The notes: a model not told the origin generated them from the sequence alone. A DNA stretch of 64,000 bases from Leptospira idonii (GCF_004770995.1 NZ_RQHW01000013.1:124001-188000); one strand, 5' to 3'; counted from the first letter of the stretch, positions 35,506-43,523 are shown. Numbers and translations: made by a program.

Positions 35506-35702
35506 GTAGGGCGGGGATAGTATACTCTCAAAAACCACCCCAGCGCCATGGATCGACCGAGCGTCCTCGTCGAGGGAGAGCCGGATCGCCATAATCGAAA
35601 AAACATATATTCTCGAAAATATGCGAGGCGCCCCCAGCAAACATAAATAAAACGTTCGTTGTCGATTTTGAATTAGAGAAGATTTTGCTTTTAATAGAAT
35701 TT

Positions 35703-35801
35703 GTCGAGTGAGTTTCTAGCGGTGACGGAGGCCATGGATGGCCGAAGTTCGTTCGTCATAACAGGATGTTATGCGAACGAGAGCTAGAAATGAAACTCGA
35801 C
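35703..35801. repeat. Three-armed (cloverleaf-like) palindromic element
   Basis: An outer stem pairs GTCGAGT...TTCTAGC (35703-35720) with GCTAGAA...ACTCGAC (35783-35801). Inside are two hairpins: GGCCAT-GG-ATGGCC (35730-35743), and CGTTCG-T-CATAAC / GTTATG-CGAACG around a 5-base loop (35750-35779). The 99-bp unit ends exactly where the tmRNA-like direct repeat begins (35802). A further GTCGAGTT copy lies at 35961-35968. Confidence 0.65.
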
Positions 35802-35820
35802 TTGGAGACGCCGGGAGTCG
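35802..35820. repeat. Distal copy of the ssrA 3'-end direct repeat (candidate attachment site)
   Basis: TTGGAGACGCCGGGAGTCG is identical over 19 bases to 36016-36034, in the same orientation, 214 bp apart. The second copy is the last 18 bases of the tmRNA gene (acceptor stem and T-arm) plus one flanking base. This distal copy diverges right after, so it is not part of a second tmRNA or tRNA. Confidence 0.7.
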
Positions 35821-35897
35821 GTCTCCGTCGCCTTCCCATCCCGGTCAGGCAGACTCCGACCCGTCCCACTCGCGTCCTCGCACCTCGTGTGCTCGGA

Positions 35898-35936
35898 AGA
35901 TGCGTTTTACGCTCCCTATGGGTCGCTAACGCATCT
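35898..35936. repeat. 9-bp inverted repeat inside the att-bounded segment
   Basis: AGATGCGTT (35898-35906) and AACGCATCT (35928-35936), with CCC-TAT-GGG able to pair in the loop. It sits within the GC-rich 195-bp segment between the two tmRNA 3'-end copies. Confidence 0.6.
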
Positions 35937-36015
35937 AACGCTCGCGGTCGTTCTCCTCCCGTCGAGTTGTATTGTGTGATAGTTGTTTAACTTTGGTTAT
36001 ATGGAAGTTCGGATT

Positions 36016-36034
36016 TTGGAGACGCCGGGAGTCG
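36016..36034. repeat. ssrA-internal copy of the 19-bp direct repeat
   Basis: Matches 35802-35820 exactly. It covers the 3' acceptor strand, discriminator base and part of the T-loop arm of the tmRNA, the usual place for tyrosine-recombinase att sites in tmRNA genes. Confidence 0.7.
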
Positions 36035-36366
36035 AACCCGGGTCCTATCGCCCTCAAATGCAGCTTCTACACGTTTAGATTGCAAATAAGATTCGGATGG
36101 CCTAACCCTGCAATCGGGGGATTCCTTCCTATCCGACTTTAAGTTCTTATGCGGCCGAAGTCGAAAGCGACCTACATAAGTCCCTTGAGAGGTGTCGGTT
36201 TCTTAGCCACCAAGGGAAACAGCCAGAGAAACCGTAGAGCTTAAAATTAAGCTGCTAGAGCAAATTCGTTATTTGCAGTTATTGTTTTGAAGGTTATTAA
36301 GTAGGACCCTCACCTCTACGTGCCACTGAACCCAAGCCAACAACAGTCGAAACCAATGTCGTCCCC
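36017..36366 (-). ncRNA. ssrA: Transfer-messenger RNA (tmRNA), one-piece
   Basis: About 350 bases. The 5' end GGGGACG pairs with the 3' CGTCTCC to give the acceptor stem (one G-U), and the T-arm GGGTTCGACTCCC is present. Just after the 5' strand comes ATTGGTTTCGAC, the conserved D-loop-like start. The reading frame resumes at GCA and encodes ANNEFALAA before TAA (36247-36276). The terminal CCA is not encoded after discriminator A36017. It rescues stalled ribosomes and tags the peptides for proteolysis. The region around 36130-36230 supplies the pseudoknots. Confidence 0.95.
36247..36276 (-). other. tmRNA proteolysis-tag reading frame
   Basis: Ten codons GCA AAT AAC GAA TTT, then GCT CTA GCA GCT TAA, read A-N-N-E-F-A-L-A-A-stop. 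The ALAA tail is the usual ClpXP/other protease signal. The TAA runs into TTTTAAGC, which pairs with the preceding GCTTAA as the helix around the stop. Confidence 0.9.
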
Positions 36367-36449
36367 GTTCTATGAATAGACTCAAGGAAGCACGGGAAGG
36401 TTCTTTGAAAAGTAAAAAAGTATTGAACCGGAAAAGAATCAGAATCTCA

Positions 36450-37604
36450 ATGAAAAGGATCGTTATGTCCTATCCATTTCCCGTTTTAATCCTTATTCTT
36501 CTTTCTTTTCTCTTCCAGCAGTGCAAAGCCAGCGAGGCTCCCGATGCGGCGCAGGTGGCTCAGTCCCTTTACGGTGACAATACGGAAAAAACGGTTCGTA
36601 TCTTGGGTTCTAAGGTCATCAATTTGGATGAAGATCCTGAATTAGAATCCATCGTTCTTTCCCAATCCGGCCAATCGGAAGCGGTTTCCGTTTATAAGAA
36701 ACAAGGAAGCGGTTGGAAGTTCCTTTGGAAACAAGAGTTCCATCAATTGAGTTTAGGAAGTTTCTTTTACGATTTGAAAAAAAGATCTTGGGAACCGGGG
36801 ACGATTCCCGGGAAAGAGAAAAAAATTCTGGAAGGAGACTGCATCCGCAGGATCGTTCTGGCCGAACTTCCCGGAGACAATTTCAATTCCGTTTTTATGG
36901 AAGTGTTATCCGAAGAACCTCCGTTAGGTTTATTTTCCGTTCCCTTTGCCTTTCGAAAAGGCGTCAAAATTTGGGACGGTTTGCAGTTGAAAGAACATGA
37001 GGAATTGGTTCGCTCCAAAAGAGTTGATTTCGAATATTCTAATAAAGAGAAAACGGTTCGTATTTTCCCTACCAATCCGAACTATTCCCAGGAATTCGTT
37101 TTTAACGGCTGGGAAATGATTCCTAATCTTCCTATGCAGCCGATTCCTTCCTTCGTTTCTTTGGAAGTGGAACCTAAATTGGAAGTTGGCAAAGAATCGA
37201 AGGTGACTTTGCAATTGAAGAACAGAGGCAATTATACGACCGTCACTTATCTTTCTCTTTCTTTCCCCGAAGACGCAAAGATCAGACTCACAGAAAATTC
37301 GCAAGGGATTCGGTTGTACCAAAAAGGTGCCACGGTTTATAACATCGTCTCCAATAAACAGGTTCCCGCATCACATTTATTAGTGGAAGTGACAAAGGAA
37401 GGATGGGGTTCCAATTATAAACAAGGAGTTAGTTTTTATTACACTCCTCAATCTCCCGAATCTCTTTCCGGAAAAATTCTTTTCCGAGCTTCTTTTAAGT
37501 TCTATAAGGAGATCGTATCCATACCGAATCGTTTTTCCGTGAACAAAACGGAAATAGACCAGCAAGGCTTTCCTACTTATCCTCTCTTTATGGAACACAA
37601 ATGA
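36450..37604 (+). CDS. Lipoprotein of unknown function
   Basis: About 385 residues. Signal MKRIVMSYPFPVLILILLSF then lipobox FLFQQC. The mature part is beta-rich with KTVRIL, RLEIVLS-like strands and an Ig-like middle (VTLQLKNRGNYTTVTYLSLSFPE). The start is ambiguous: ATG at 36450 gives the basic KR needed in a signal peptide but has no ribosome site; ATG at 36465 has AAAAGGA five bases upstream but loses the KR. It overlaps the next gene by 4 bp (ATGA). No family recognised; possibly spirochaete-specific. Confidence 0.75.
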   Translation: MKRIVMSYPFPVLILILLSFLFQQCKASEAPDAAQVAQSLYGDNTEKTVRILGSKVINLDEDPELESIVLSQSGQSEAVSVYKKQGSGWKFLWKQEFHQLSLGSFFYDLKKRSWEPGTIPGKEKKILEGDCIRRIVLAELPGDNFNSVFMEVLSEEPPLGLFSVPFAFRKGVKIWDGLQLKEHEELVRSKRVDFEYSNKEKTVRIFPTNPNYSQEFVFNGWEMIPNLPMQPIPSFVSLEVEPKLEVGKESKVTLQLKNRGNYTTVTYLSLSFPEDAKIRLTENSQGIRLYQKGATVYNIVSNKQVPASHLLVEVTKEGWGSNYKQGVSFYYTPQSPESLSGKILFRASFKFYKEIVSIPNRFSVNKTEIDQQGFPTYPLFMEHK

Positions 37605-38254
37605 AAGATAAATTGTCCAAAGAGCTTTATGCGGCGAGAGAAGAAATTGTCCGCGTCCAGGTAGAAAGGTTCCACGAATACTATTCCCATTATTTTGTGC
37701 AGAAAGAAACCATTGAGATGGCCAAATTTTTCTTCGAAACCGTTTATAATTTGGAAGGAAAAGAGGAATGGGAATCCCTTGCCCTCACTACCTATGCCAA
37801 AGTGAAACACATGATGAAAGAAGGCACACGGGAAAGTGTGGAACGTTTGATCGAATTGAATACGATCACGGATGATTTAGACATTCGATTGGGGCAGTTG
37901 ATTTTGGATAAAGGTTGGAAGCCTGGAACAAAATTATCCCAAGCAGAATATGCACAGTATTTCAAAGAACTAGGGTTAGCTGATGTTAGAAAAAAACAAT
38001 TGGAAGTGGTTCTTTTTAATCTCAAAAAATTTTACGATTTAGCCCATCGTCCCATCAATTCTTATATCATTAAACCTGCTGCCGTCATGTCTCGTATGTT
38101 GGGAGTGTATCCTTTGTTTAAAAAAGTGGAGCAGGGTTATTACGCTACTTTACCCGTTTCACAAGAGTTATTCGGTAGTTTCTTCTCAGAAGTGGAAAAA
38201 AGGGAATGGGAATTTTTACATTCCTCCTTTCCCGAGTTGAAGGATTCCCATTGA
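37601..38254 (+). CDS. Helical cytoplasmic protein resembling FFLEELY-motif proteins
   Basis: 217 residues, all helical by pattern, no signal. It contains FHEYYSHYF, then EMAKFFFETVYNLEG, reminiscent of the FFLEELY motif family of unknown function, then ESVERLIELNTITDDLDIRLG. It overlaps the lipoprotein upstream (ATGA) and the MotB-like gene downstream (TTGA), so the three proteins are made together. Function unknown. Confidence 0.6.
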   Translation: MKDKLSKELYAAREEIVRVQVERFHEYYSHYFVQKETIEMAKFFFETVYNLEGKEEWESLALTTYAKVKHMMKEGTRESVERLIELNTITDDLDIRLGQLILDKGWKPGTKLSQAEYAQYFKELGLADVRKKQLEVVLFNLKKFYDLAHRPINSYIIKPAAVMSRMLGVYPLFKKVEQGYYATLPVSQELFGSFFSEVEKREWEFLHSSFPELKDSH

Positions 38255-38985
38255 GAAGACGCAGATTCGGAAGATCTTCCGCTTCGGAAGAAGAGAATGT
38301 TCACGGGCAAGAAAGATGGCTTCTTACCTATGCGGATATGATCACTCTGCTTTTGGGTTTGTTTATCATTCTATATGCAATCAGTAAAGTTGATTCCAAA
38401 CGTTTGACGGAAGTGGCCACCGAAATCAAAAAGGGATTCGGTTTGAATCTTTCTTCTATGGGGATCATCGTAGAAGGTGGTTCCGGAATTTTAGAAAACG
38501 ATTCTATGGAACCTAAAACTCCCGTCTATCGCTTGTGGGAAAAAATCGGTTATGCATTGAAGTCTTTGAAAGAGAAAGCGAAACTCAAATTGGGTTTGGC
38601 GGAGACGGAAGAATTGAAACTCACTTTCCTCACTCCCGATCTATCTTCTGAGAATATTGCGGACGATGACCCCGATCTTGAATTCGCATTCGCACAATTG
38701 TCCGAACTTTCCAAAGGAATGGACATAGACATCGTGGTGAGAGTGCAGATTCCTTATGAAAAATCTTTGGATCAATCCAAGTTCCAAAATTCCTGGGATT
38801 ATCATTCTCATAGGGCTTCCCTTGTAGCCGAAAAATTAGTCACTCGTTACGGAATCCCCAAAGAACAAGTGTCTGTACAAGGTTATGCGGTGTTTCAAAA
38901 ATCGAACGATGCGGACACTCCAGAAAAAAAAGCAAAAGACGAAAGAATCGAAATTTTAATCAGAAAAAAGGAATCTTCTCAGTGA
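38251..38985 (+). CDS. MotB-like protein (single membrane helix plus OmpA-type peptidoglycan-binding domain)
   Basis: 244 residues from a TTG at 38251-38253, chosen because GAAGGA lies 6-7 bases before it and it overlaps the upstream stop (TTGA). The N-terminus is basic (RRRRFGR), then the membrane helix RWLLTYADMITLLLGLFIIL with the ion-channel Asp of MotB, then a periplasmic linker and a C-terminal OmpA/MotB domain (HRASLVAEKLVTRYGIPKEQ, VQGYAVFQ, KAKDERIEILI). MotB anchors the stator to peptidoglycan. No motA is next to it, and the main motB may lie elsewhere, so this could be a paralogue used in another proton-driven complex. Confidence 0.8.
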   Translation: MRRRRFGRSSASEEENVHGQERWLLTYADMITLLLGLFIILYAISKVDSKRLTEVATEIKKGFGLNLSSMGIIVEGGSGILENDSMEPKTPVYRLWEKIGYALKSLKEKAKLKLGLAETEELKLTFLTPDLSSENIADDDPDLEFAFAQLSELSKGMDIDIVVRVQIPYEKSLDQSKFQNSWDYHSHRASLVAEKLVTRYGIPKEQVSVQGYAVFQKSNDADTPEKKAKDERIEILIRKKESSQ

Positions 38986-39407
38986 ACCATCTACAACAGT
39001 CTCAGTTTTCTCTTCGTATCCTGTTTGTTTCCGTACTCGTCTTATCTCTGTTTGTTTCTTGTAAAAAGCAAAAGGGAATCGACTCGGGAGAATGGAAGGA
39101 CGAATCCTTAAAAATGACTGCGGAACTTTGCGAAAAGTATAGAAAATGCGCAGATCCTTCCTGGTCGGCCATTCCGGATAAACTGAAAGATTTTTCCAAA
39201 GACAGAATCGAAGAAGCGAATTGCCAAAAACGTTTCCGAGAAAGTAACGCCTATAAACTCATCGGTGCTTCTCCGGAGATCATAGTAGGTTTGTATCGAG
39301 AATGTCATAAACAAGTTTTAAATTTGTCTTGTGAGGATTTGAGGCAGGGCAAACTGGACTCTGTAGTTCCGTGTTCGGAATTCAAAAAAATCCAATCAGG
39401 AAATTGA
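38982..39407 (+). CDS. Small cysteine-containing lipoprotein
   Basis: 141 residues from GTG at 38982, with AAGGA about 9 bases upstream and a 4-bp overlap with the MotB-like gene. Signal ending LSLFVSC then KKQKG. The mature part has six further cysteines: CEKYRKC, C in EANCQKR, C in YRECHKQ, C in LSCEDL, C in VPCSEF, suggesting disulphides in the periplasm. Such small Cys-rich lipoproteins are common in Leptospira; function unknown. Confidence 0.75.
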   Translation: MNHLQQSQFSLRILFVSVLVLSLFVSCKKQKGIDSGEWKDESLKMTAELCEKYRKCADPSWSAIPDKLKDFSKDRIEEANCQKRFRESNAYKLIGASPEIIVGLYRECHKQVLNLSCEDLRQGKLDSVVPCSEFKKIQSGN

Positions 39408-39412
39408 TCTGA

Positions 39413-40396
39413 ATGCTCAGAGGGCTTCGTAGATTAAACAGATACGAAAAGCGAATATTAGATATTGTTAAAATAGGCGGGAAACTCGTCCGTTTACAAC
39501 AATTCGGTTTTTCCCGCAAAACAGAAGAAGGTTTTCGTTTCCCCATCCATGCTTTGGAAATAGGTACGGAGAAAGCGATTCAAAAAAAGCCTGTAGGGAT
39601 CGTCGCAGGAGTTCATGGTTTGGAGACCGTGGGAATACGCATCCTTCTCGATTTTTTGGAATACATTCTGCATAAAAAAAGCGACGGGTATATGACCGAA
39701 CTTGAAAAAGGTAAGGTCGGTTTGGTTGTGATTCCTATTGTCAACCCGGGGGGAGTTGCCAAAAAAACAAGATCAAACCCTGCCGGAGTCGATTTGATGC
39801 GTAACTCAGGAGTGGAAGCAGAGTCTGCTCCTCTTTTATTTGGGGGACAAAAATGGACTTCCAAGTTACCGTATTACAGAGGTAATTCGCTCGAACCCGA
39901 ATCCAGAGCTTTGTATCGTTTTGTACATCATTATTTTTATCCCAATGAAAATGCGATTATGCCCGTTTTGGATCTTCATTCAGGATTTGGAACCATCGAT
40001 CATGTTTGGTGGCCTTATGCGGGAACCAAATCGCCTTGCCAGGATACTCCCGTTTACGAAAAAATTTCCGAATTTTTAAAGGTGATCAAAAGACATTCTC
40101 GTTTTAAATTCGGACCGCAAAGCGAAACTTATACGACTCACGGAGATCTTTGGGATCGTTTTTATGATCATTATGTGGAGAAGGTGAATGATGGCAAAAA
40201 AAATGCCCGTTTTCTTCCTCTGACTTTGGAAGTGGGAACCTGGTCGGACATTAAGGACAATCCTTCCAAAATTTTTCGTAAAAGGGGAATTTTCAATCCT
40301 GCGAAAGAAAACAAGTTCGAAACGATCGTTACGTATCGTGATTTTTTGAGAGACTTCGTTCTTCTTGGCCAGTCCAATTTGAAGGATTGGAAATAA
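39413..40396 (+). CDS. M14-family zinc carboxypeptidase-like protein
   Basis: 327 residues without signal peptide. Zinc ligands fit H and E in VAGVHGLETVG and His in VLDLHSGFG; the catalytic Glu would be in LTLEVGTWSD. NPGGVAKKTRSNPAGVDLMRN is the substrate-binding Arg region. This fits the M14/AstE-like group, which includes peptidoglycan and murein-peptide carboxypeptidases. The link to amino-sugar recycling (amgK-murU) is tempting but not shown. It follows the lipoprotein by 5 bp. Confidence 0.75.
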   Translation: MLRGLRRLNRYEKRILDIVKIGGKLVRLQQFGFSRKTEEGFRFPIHALEIGTEKAIQKKPVGIVAGVHGLETVGIRILLDFLEYILHKKSDGYMTELEKGKVGLVVIPIVNPGGVAKKTRSNPAGVDLMRNSGVEAESAPLLFGGQKWTSKLPYYRGNSLEPESRALYRFVHHYFYPNENAIMPVLDLHSGFGTIDHVWWPYAGTKSPCQDTPVYEKISEFLKVIKRHSRFKFGPQSETYTTHGDLWDRFYDHYVEKVNDGKKNARFLPLTLEVGTWSDIKDNPSKIFRKRGIFNPAKENKFETIVTYRDFLRDFVLLGQSNLKDWK

Positions 40397-40533
40397 ATTT
40401 TTTCTAATCCTTCTTTTCTCTTTCTTTATTAATTATTTTCAAAGTCCTTCTTTGATCGGTTTGTTCGAACTTTCCTTTCGTTTGCAGATAATGAAATGCG
40501 AATAATTCCGCATCTCTACGGATTCATACGTTC

Positions 40534-41262
40534 CTAAGAGACTGCTTTTGAAAATAATTTCAATACAATTGCAGCAATTGCAGCTCCAGTGAAAGGAGCA
40601 GCTACCGGTAACCACGCATATTTCCAATTAGATGGTCCTTTTCCCGGAATGGGGAGAATCCAATGGGCGAGTCTAGGTCCAAGATCGCGAGCAGGATTGA
40701 TCGCATATCCTGTGGTGCCTCCCATAGAAAGTCCTATGGCCCAAACCAAAACTCCCACTAATGTGGCTCCGAACCCTGGCACCAAACTTCCGTTTGCTTC
40801 CGAGAAAATGGAATGGATTCCTAAAATAAGGACAAAGGTTCCCAAAGCTTCGCTGATAAAATTAGAAGGAGTGTGTGTCACTGCGGGATCGGTGGAAAAC
40901 ACTGCTAGAACCAAACCTTTGTCTTCGGTTTGTTTCCAGTGAGGATAGTAGTGTAAAAATACTAAAATTCCTGCGCTAAAGGCACCCAATACTTGCGCTA
41001 AAAGAAAAGGTAAAAAACGTTCGAAATGGCCGGATTGGATGCAGACGGAAAGAGTGACTGCCGGATTGAGGTGCGCTTCAGGACTTCCGAAGGCTTTGGC
41101 CGTAAAAATTCCGAAAACCACGGCAAAGGCCCATCCTGCTGTGATGGAAATCCATCCTGCATTTTTTGCTTTTGATTTTTCAAGAAGAGCGCCTGCTACC
41201 ACTCCGTTTCCTAAAAGAATCAGTACCAAAGTTCCCAAATATTCGCCTAAGAATTCATTCAT
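40534..41262 (-). CDS. glpF: Glycerol uptake facilitator (aquaglyceroporin)
   Basis: 242 residues with six membrane helices and the two pore loops HLNPAVTL and AINPARDLGPR. The Asp after the second NPAR is the glycerol-facilitator signature, as opposed to water-only aquaporins. It lets glycerol and small polyols cross the inner membrane. AAGGAAA precedes the ATG. No glpK or glpD is adjacent. It is divergent from maeB with 138 bp between. Confidence 0.92.
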   Translation of the reverse strand: MNEFLGEYLGTLVLILLGNGVVAGALLEKSKAKNAGWISITAGWAFAVVFGIFTAKAFGSPEAHLNPAVTLSVCIQSGHFERFLPFLLAQVLGAFSAGILVFLHYYPHWKQTEDKGLVLAVFSTDPAVTHTPSNFISEALGTFVLILGIHSIFSEANGSLVPGFGATLVGVLVWAIGLSMGGTTGYAINPARDLGPRLAHWILPIPGKGPSNWKYAWLPVAAPFTGAAIAAIVLKLFSKAVS

Positions 41263-41400
41263 GCACTTTCCTTGTCTTCTTTCGATCAGAGATCGAGATT
41301 AAGGTGACATAGGTTTCTCTTGCAATCATAATTAGATGGTCAGTTCCTCTATTTTATTCTAGGATTTTCATGCGAACCAGAAATTCTGGGAAAATCGACC

Positions 41401-42693
41401 ATGAAAAATAAGGCTCTCGAGTACCACTCGCGGTTTCCCAAAGGAAAAACCAAAGTTGTTCCTACGAAACCAACTGAAAATAGTTTTGATCTCTCTCTCG
41501 CATACTCTCCGGGTGTCGCCTACCCATGTTTGGAAATTGAAAAGTCCCCCGAATTGGTTTATGAATACACGAACCGGGGCAATTTAGTCGGAATCATCAC
41601 AAACGGAACTGCAGTACTCGGTTTAGGAAATATAGGAGCCTCCGCAGGAAAGCCTGTAATGGAAGGCAAGGCGGTTCTTTTCAAAAAATTCGCCGGCATC
41701 GATGTATTCGATATCGAGATCAACGAAACAGATCCGGAGAAATTCATAACAATTGTTAAATCCTTGGAGCCTACGTTCGGCGGTATCAACTTGGAAGATA
41801 TCCGTGCTCCTGAATGTTTTCATATCGAAAAATCTTTGGACACTCAGATGGCAATCCCTGTGTTCCATGACGATCAACACGGAACAGCGATTATATCCAC
41901 AGCCGCTCTTTTGAATTCTTTGGAGATCACTGGCAAAAAAGCAAACAACTTAAAAGTTGTCATCAACGGTGCAGGAGCTGCTGCGATTTCTATCGCGGAG
42001 ATGCTCACTCGCATCGGAGTAGAACATCAAAATATTTTTATGTTGGATTCCAGAGGTGTGATCAACGACAAACGCACCGGTCTGCACGAAACGAAACTTC
42101 CTTTTATCCGTAAAACAAACGCTAATTCTTTGGAAGATATTTTCCCTGGAACCGATTTATTTATCGGAGTTTCCATCGGAAATGTGGTAACTCCTTCTAT
42201 GGTGAAAGCGATGGCAAAAAACCCTATCGTATTCGCTCTCGCCAATCCCGATCCTGAAATTCCTTATCCGGATGCAAAAGCGGCTCGCAGCGATTTGATT
42301 ATGGCAACTGGCAGAAGCGATTATCCGAACCAAGTGAACAATGTGTTGGGTTTTCCTTTCATTTTCAGAGGAGCCATGGATGTAAGATCCAAAGTGGTGA
42401 ATATGGAAATGAAACTTGCCGCAGCATTTGCGTTAGCTGAATTGACCAAAGAACCGGTTCCGAAAGAAGTATCTTCCGCATACGGTTTGGATCATATCGA
42501 GTTCAACGAAGATTATATCATTCCTAAACCTTTAGATGCCAGAGTTCTTTACAGTGTAGCTCCTGCCGTGGCGGAAGCTGCCGTGAAATCAGGAGTCGCA
42601 CAAATTCCTTACCCTGGTCGTGAAGAATACAAAGCGATTTTGGCAAATATCATGGCTCACCAACGTGAAAAATTGGTCGGGGCGATCGATTAA
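41401..42693 (+). CDS. maeB: Malic enzyme (NAD(P)-dependent, short MaeB type)
   Basis: 430 residues. N-terminal malic domain with [46 protein letters not shown] and [17 protein letters not shown](P) loop [27 protein letters not shown] later. It turns malate into pyruvate and CO2. It lacks the C-terminal phosphotransacetylase domain of the long MaeB enzymes. Cofactor preference cannot be told from the sequence by eye. Confidence 0.93.
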   Translation: MKNKALEYHSRFPKGKTKVVPTKPTENSFDLSLAYSPGVAYPCLEIEKSPELVYEYTNRGNLVGIITNGTAVLGLGNIGASAGKPVMEGKAVLFKKFAGIDVFDIEINETDPEKFITIVKSLEPTFGGINLEDIRAPECFHIEKSLDTQMAIPVFHDDQHGTAIISTAALLNSLEITGKKANNLKVVINGAGAAAISIAEMLTRIGVEHQNIFMLDSRGVINDKRTGLHETKLPFIRKTNANSLEDIFPGTDLFIGVSIGNVVTPSMVKAMAKNPIVFALANPDPEIPYPDAKAARSDLIMATGRSDYPNQVNNVLGFPFIFRGAMDVRSKVVNMEMKLAAAFALAELTKEPVPKEVSSAYGLDHIEFNEDYIIPKPLDARVLYSVAPAVAEAAVKSGVAQIPYPGREEYKAILANIMAHQREKLVGAID

Positions 42694-42712
42694 AAGACAA
42701 TAAGAATTAACG

Positions 42713-42734
42713 ATGGTATTTTAAAAGATACCAT
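42713..42734 (+). terminator. Weak hairpin after maeB
   Basis: ATGGTAT (42713-42719) pairs with ATACCAT (42728-42734) around an 8-base loop, 20 bases after the stop. No clear T run, so termination is only possible. The remaining stretch to 42983 holds no gene I can see. Confidence 0.35.
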
Positions 42735-42983
42735 TGAAAAAACTTTAGGCGGTTAAAAGCAATCCTGTTTTCCATAACGGGAAGTATGATCTGCGTCATT
42801 GCCCATTATCACAATTTATATTCCTGAATTTAAACAACTGAGATAAATGCAGGGATATCTTTTTCACAGCCTCTCTTTGTCTTTCTGACTCAAATCGCAT
42901 TATGTCATATTTTTCTCCAAAGGCACGACTCGAAAAAATTTAAAAAAACAACATCGAATGTGAAAAAAACTCTTTACAAAAAT

Positions 42984-42996
42984 TGTGCGATGCACA
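42984..42996. promoter_or_regulatory. Palindromic operator 1 upstream of the phasin-like gene
   Basis: TGTGC-GAT-GCACA. It shares the core TGC-N3-GCA with operator 2, whose centre is 22 bp away, two helical turns. A TTTACA at 42973-42978 just upstream could be a -35 box. Confidence 0.65.
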
Positions 42997-43004
42997 CACT
43001 TGAG

Positions 43005-43019
43005 TTGTGCGGTGCACAA
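43005..43019. promoter_or_regulatory. Palindromic operator 2 upstream of the phasin-like gene
   Basis: TTGTGC-GGT-GCACAA, 28 bases before the start codon of the phasin-like gene. The TGC-N3-GCA form matches sites described for PhaR-type regulators of phasin genes in other bacteria. Confidence 0.65.
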
Positions 43020-43046
43020 ACAGGTGAAAAACCCAGGAGCTAAACA

Positions 43047-43424
43047 ATGGAAAAACAAATCATGGACATCCTCAACGCTGGAATCGGAATTTTCCAATCA
43101 GGAAAAGAAGGTTTAGACAAAGCTAAAACTCAATTAGAGCAAACTTACAACGAATTGGTTTCCAAAGGCGCTTTGGACAACTCCGAAGAATCGGTAAAAG
43201 TTCGTCAGTCCGTTGACAAAATCCTAACAGACATTAAAGAGTTTTCTAGTGTAGCTGGTAAAAACTATGATGAAACTCGTTCGAAAATCGTTGAAAACTA
43301 CAACAAAATTTCTGAAGAGATCAAATCAAGAATGCCAGAAGGCAAAATCGAATCAGTAAAAGCAAAAATCAATGAAGTTGCTGAATCGATCAAGAAAACA
43401 GGTGCTACTTCCGCAAAAGCGTAA
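43047..43424 (+). CDS. Phasin-like / PhaF-PhaI-type granule-associated protein
   Basis: 125 residues, highly charged and almost wholly helical, with [20 protein letters not shown], an amphipathic coiled-coil middle, and a Lys/Ala-rich tail [10 protein letters not shown]. This matches the phasin-like polyhydroxyalkanoate regulator family. AGGAG precedes the ATG at good distance, and codon use (AAA, GAA, CTT-rich) suggests high expression. Tandem palindromes upstream and a strong terminator downstream make it a single-gene, tightly controlled unit. No PHA synthase is in the window, so granule function is not certain. Confidence 0.75.
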   Translation: MEKQIMDILNAGIGIFQSGKEGLDKAKTQLEQTYNELVSKGALDNSEESVKVRQSVDKILTDIKEFSSVAGKNYDETRSKIVENYNKISEEIKSRMPEGKIESVKAKINEVAESIKKTGATSAKA

Positions 43425-43450
43425 GTTTCACTCTTCTGATTTTAATATGC

Positions 43451-43480
43451 AAAGGGCCGGGTGACCGGCCTTTTCTTTTT
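43451..43480 (+). terminator. Rho-independent terminator of the phasin-like gene
   Basis: GGCCGG (43455-43460), loop GTGA, CCGGCC (43465-43470), extended by AAAG/TTTT pairing and followed by TTTTCTTTTT. Confidence 0.9.
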
Positions 43481-43523
43481 ATACACATTGACATAACATT
43501 AATTTTATTCGATACTGTTATCG

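Larger units (their letters stand above)
35230..35633. repeat. Possible small mobile element bounded by 10-bp inverted repeats
   Basis: GGGCGCCTCG at 35230-35239 recurs inverted as CGAGGCGCCC at 35624-35633, bounding 404 bp of non-coding sequence rich in internal palindromes. The core GGCGCC is itself palindromic, so chance agreement is not excluded. No target-site duplication is obvious. A MITE-like element is one reading. Confidence 0.35.
35152..36016. other. Gene-free structured interval between the kinase operon and ssrA
   Basis: 865 bp without a credible gene. Open frames here (35335-35640 minus, 35355-35606 minus, 35766-35990 plus) have low-complexity, Arg/Pro-rich translations, no ribosome sites and no family character. 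G+C is clearly higher than in flanking genes, especially from about 35800 to 35970. It holds at least six inverted repeats and one direct repeat of the tmRNA 3' end, listed separately. The first 70 bases next to 35151 probably carry the promoter of the kinase operon. Confidence 0.7.

Noticed and set aside
35335..35640. Minus-strand open frame of about 100 codons (and a second overlapping frame at 35355-35606)
   Set aside because: No ribosome site, biased composition, spans several perfect inverted repeats, and two frames are open at once, as expected for GC-rich non-coding DNA.
35802..35830. Second tmRNA or a tRNA 3' end
   Set aside because: Similarity stops after 19 bases; no T-loop GTTCGA continuation, anticodon arm or 5' partner.
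35766..35990. Plus-strand open frame of 74 codons
   Set aside because: Arg/Pro/Thr-rich translation, no ribosome site, runs through a palindromic element and the att-like repeat.
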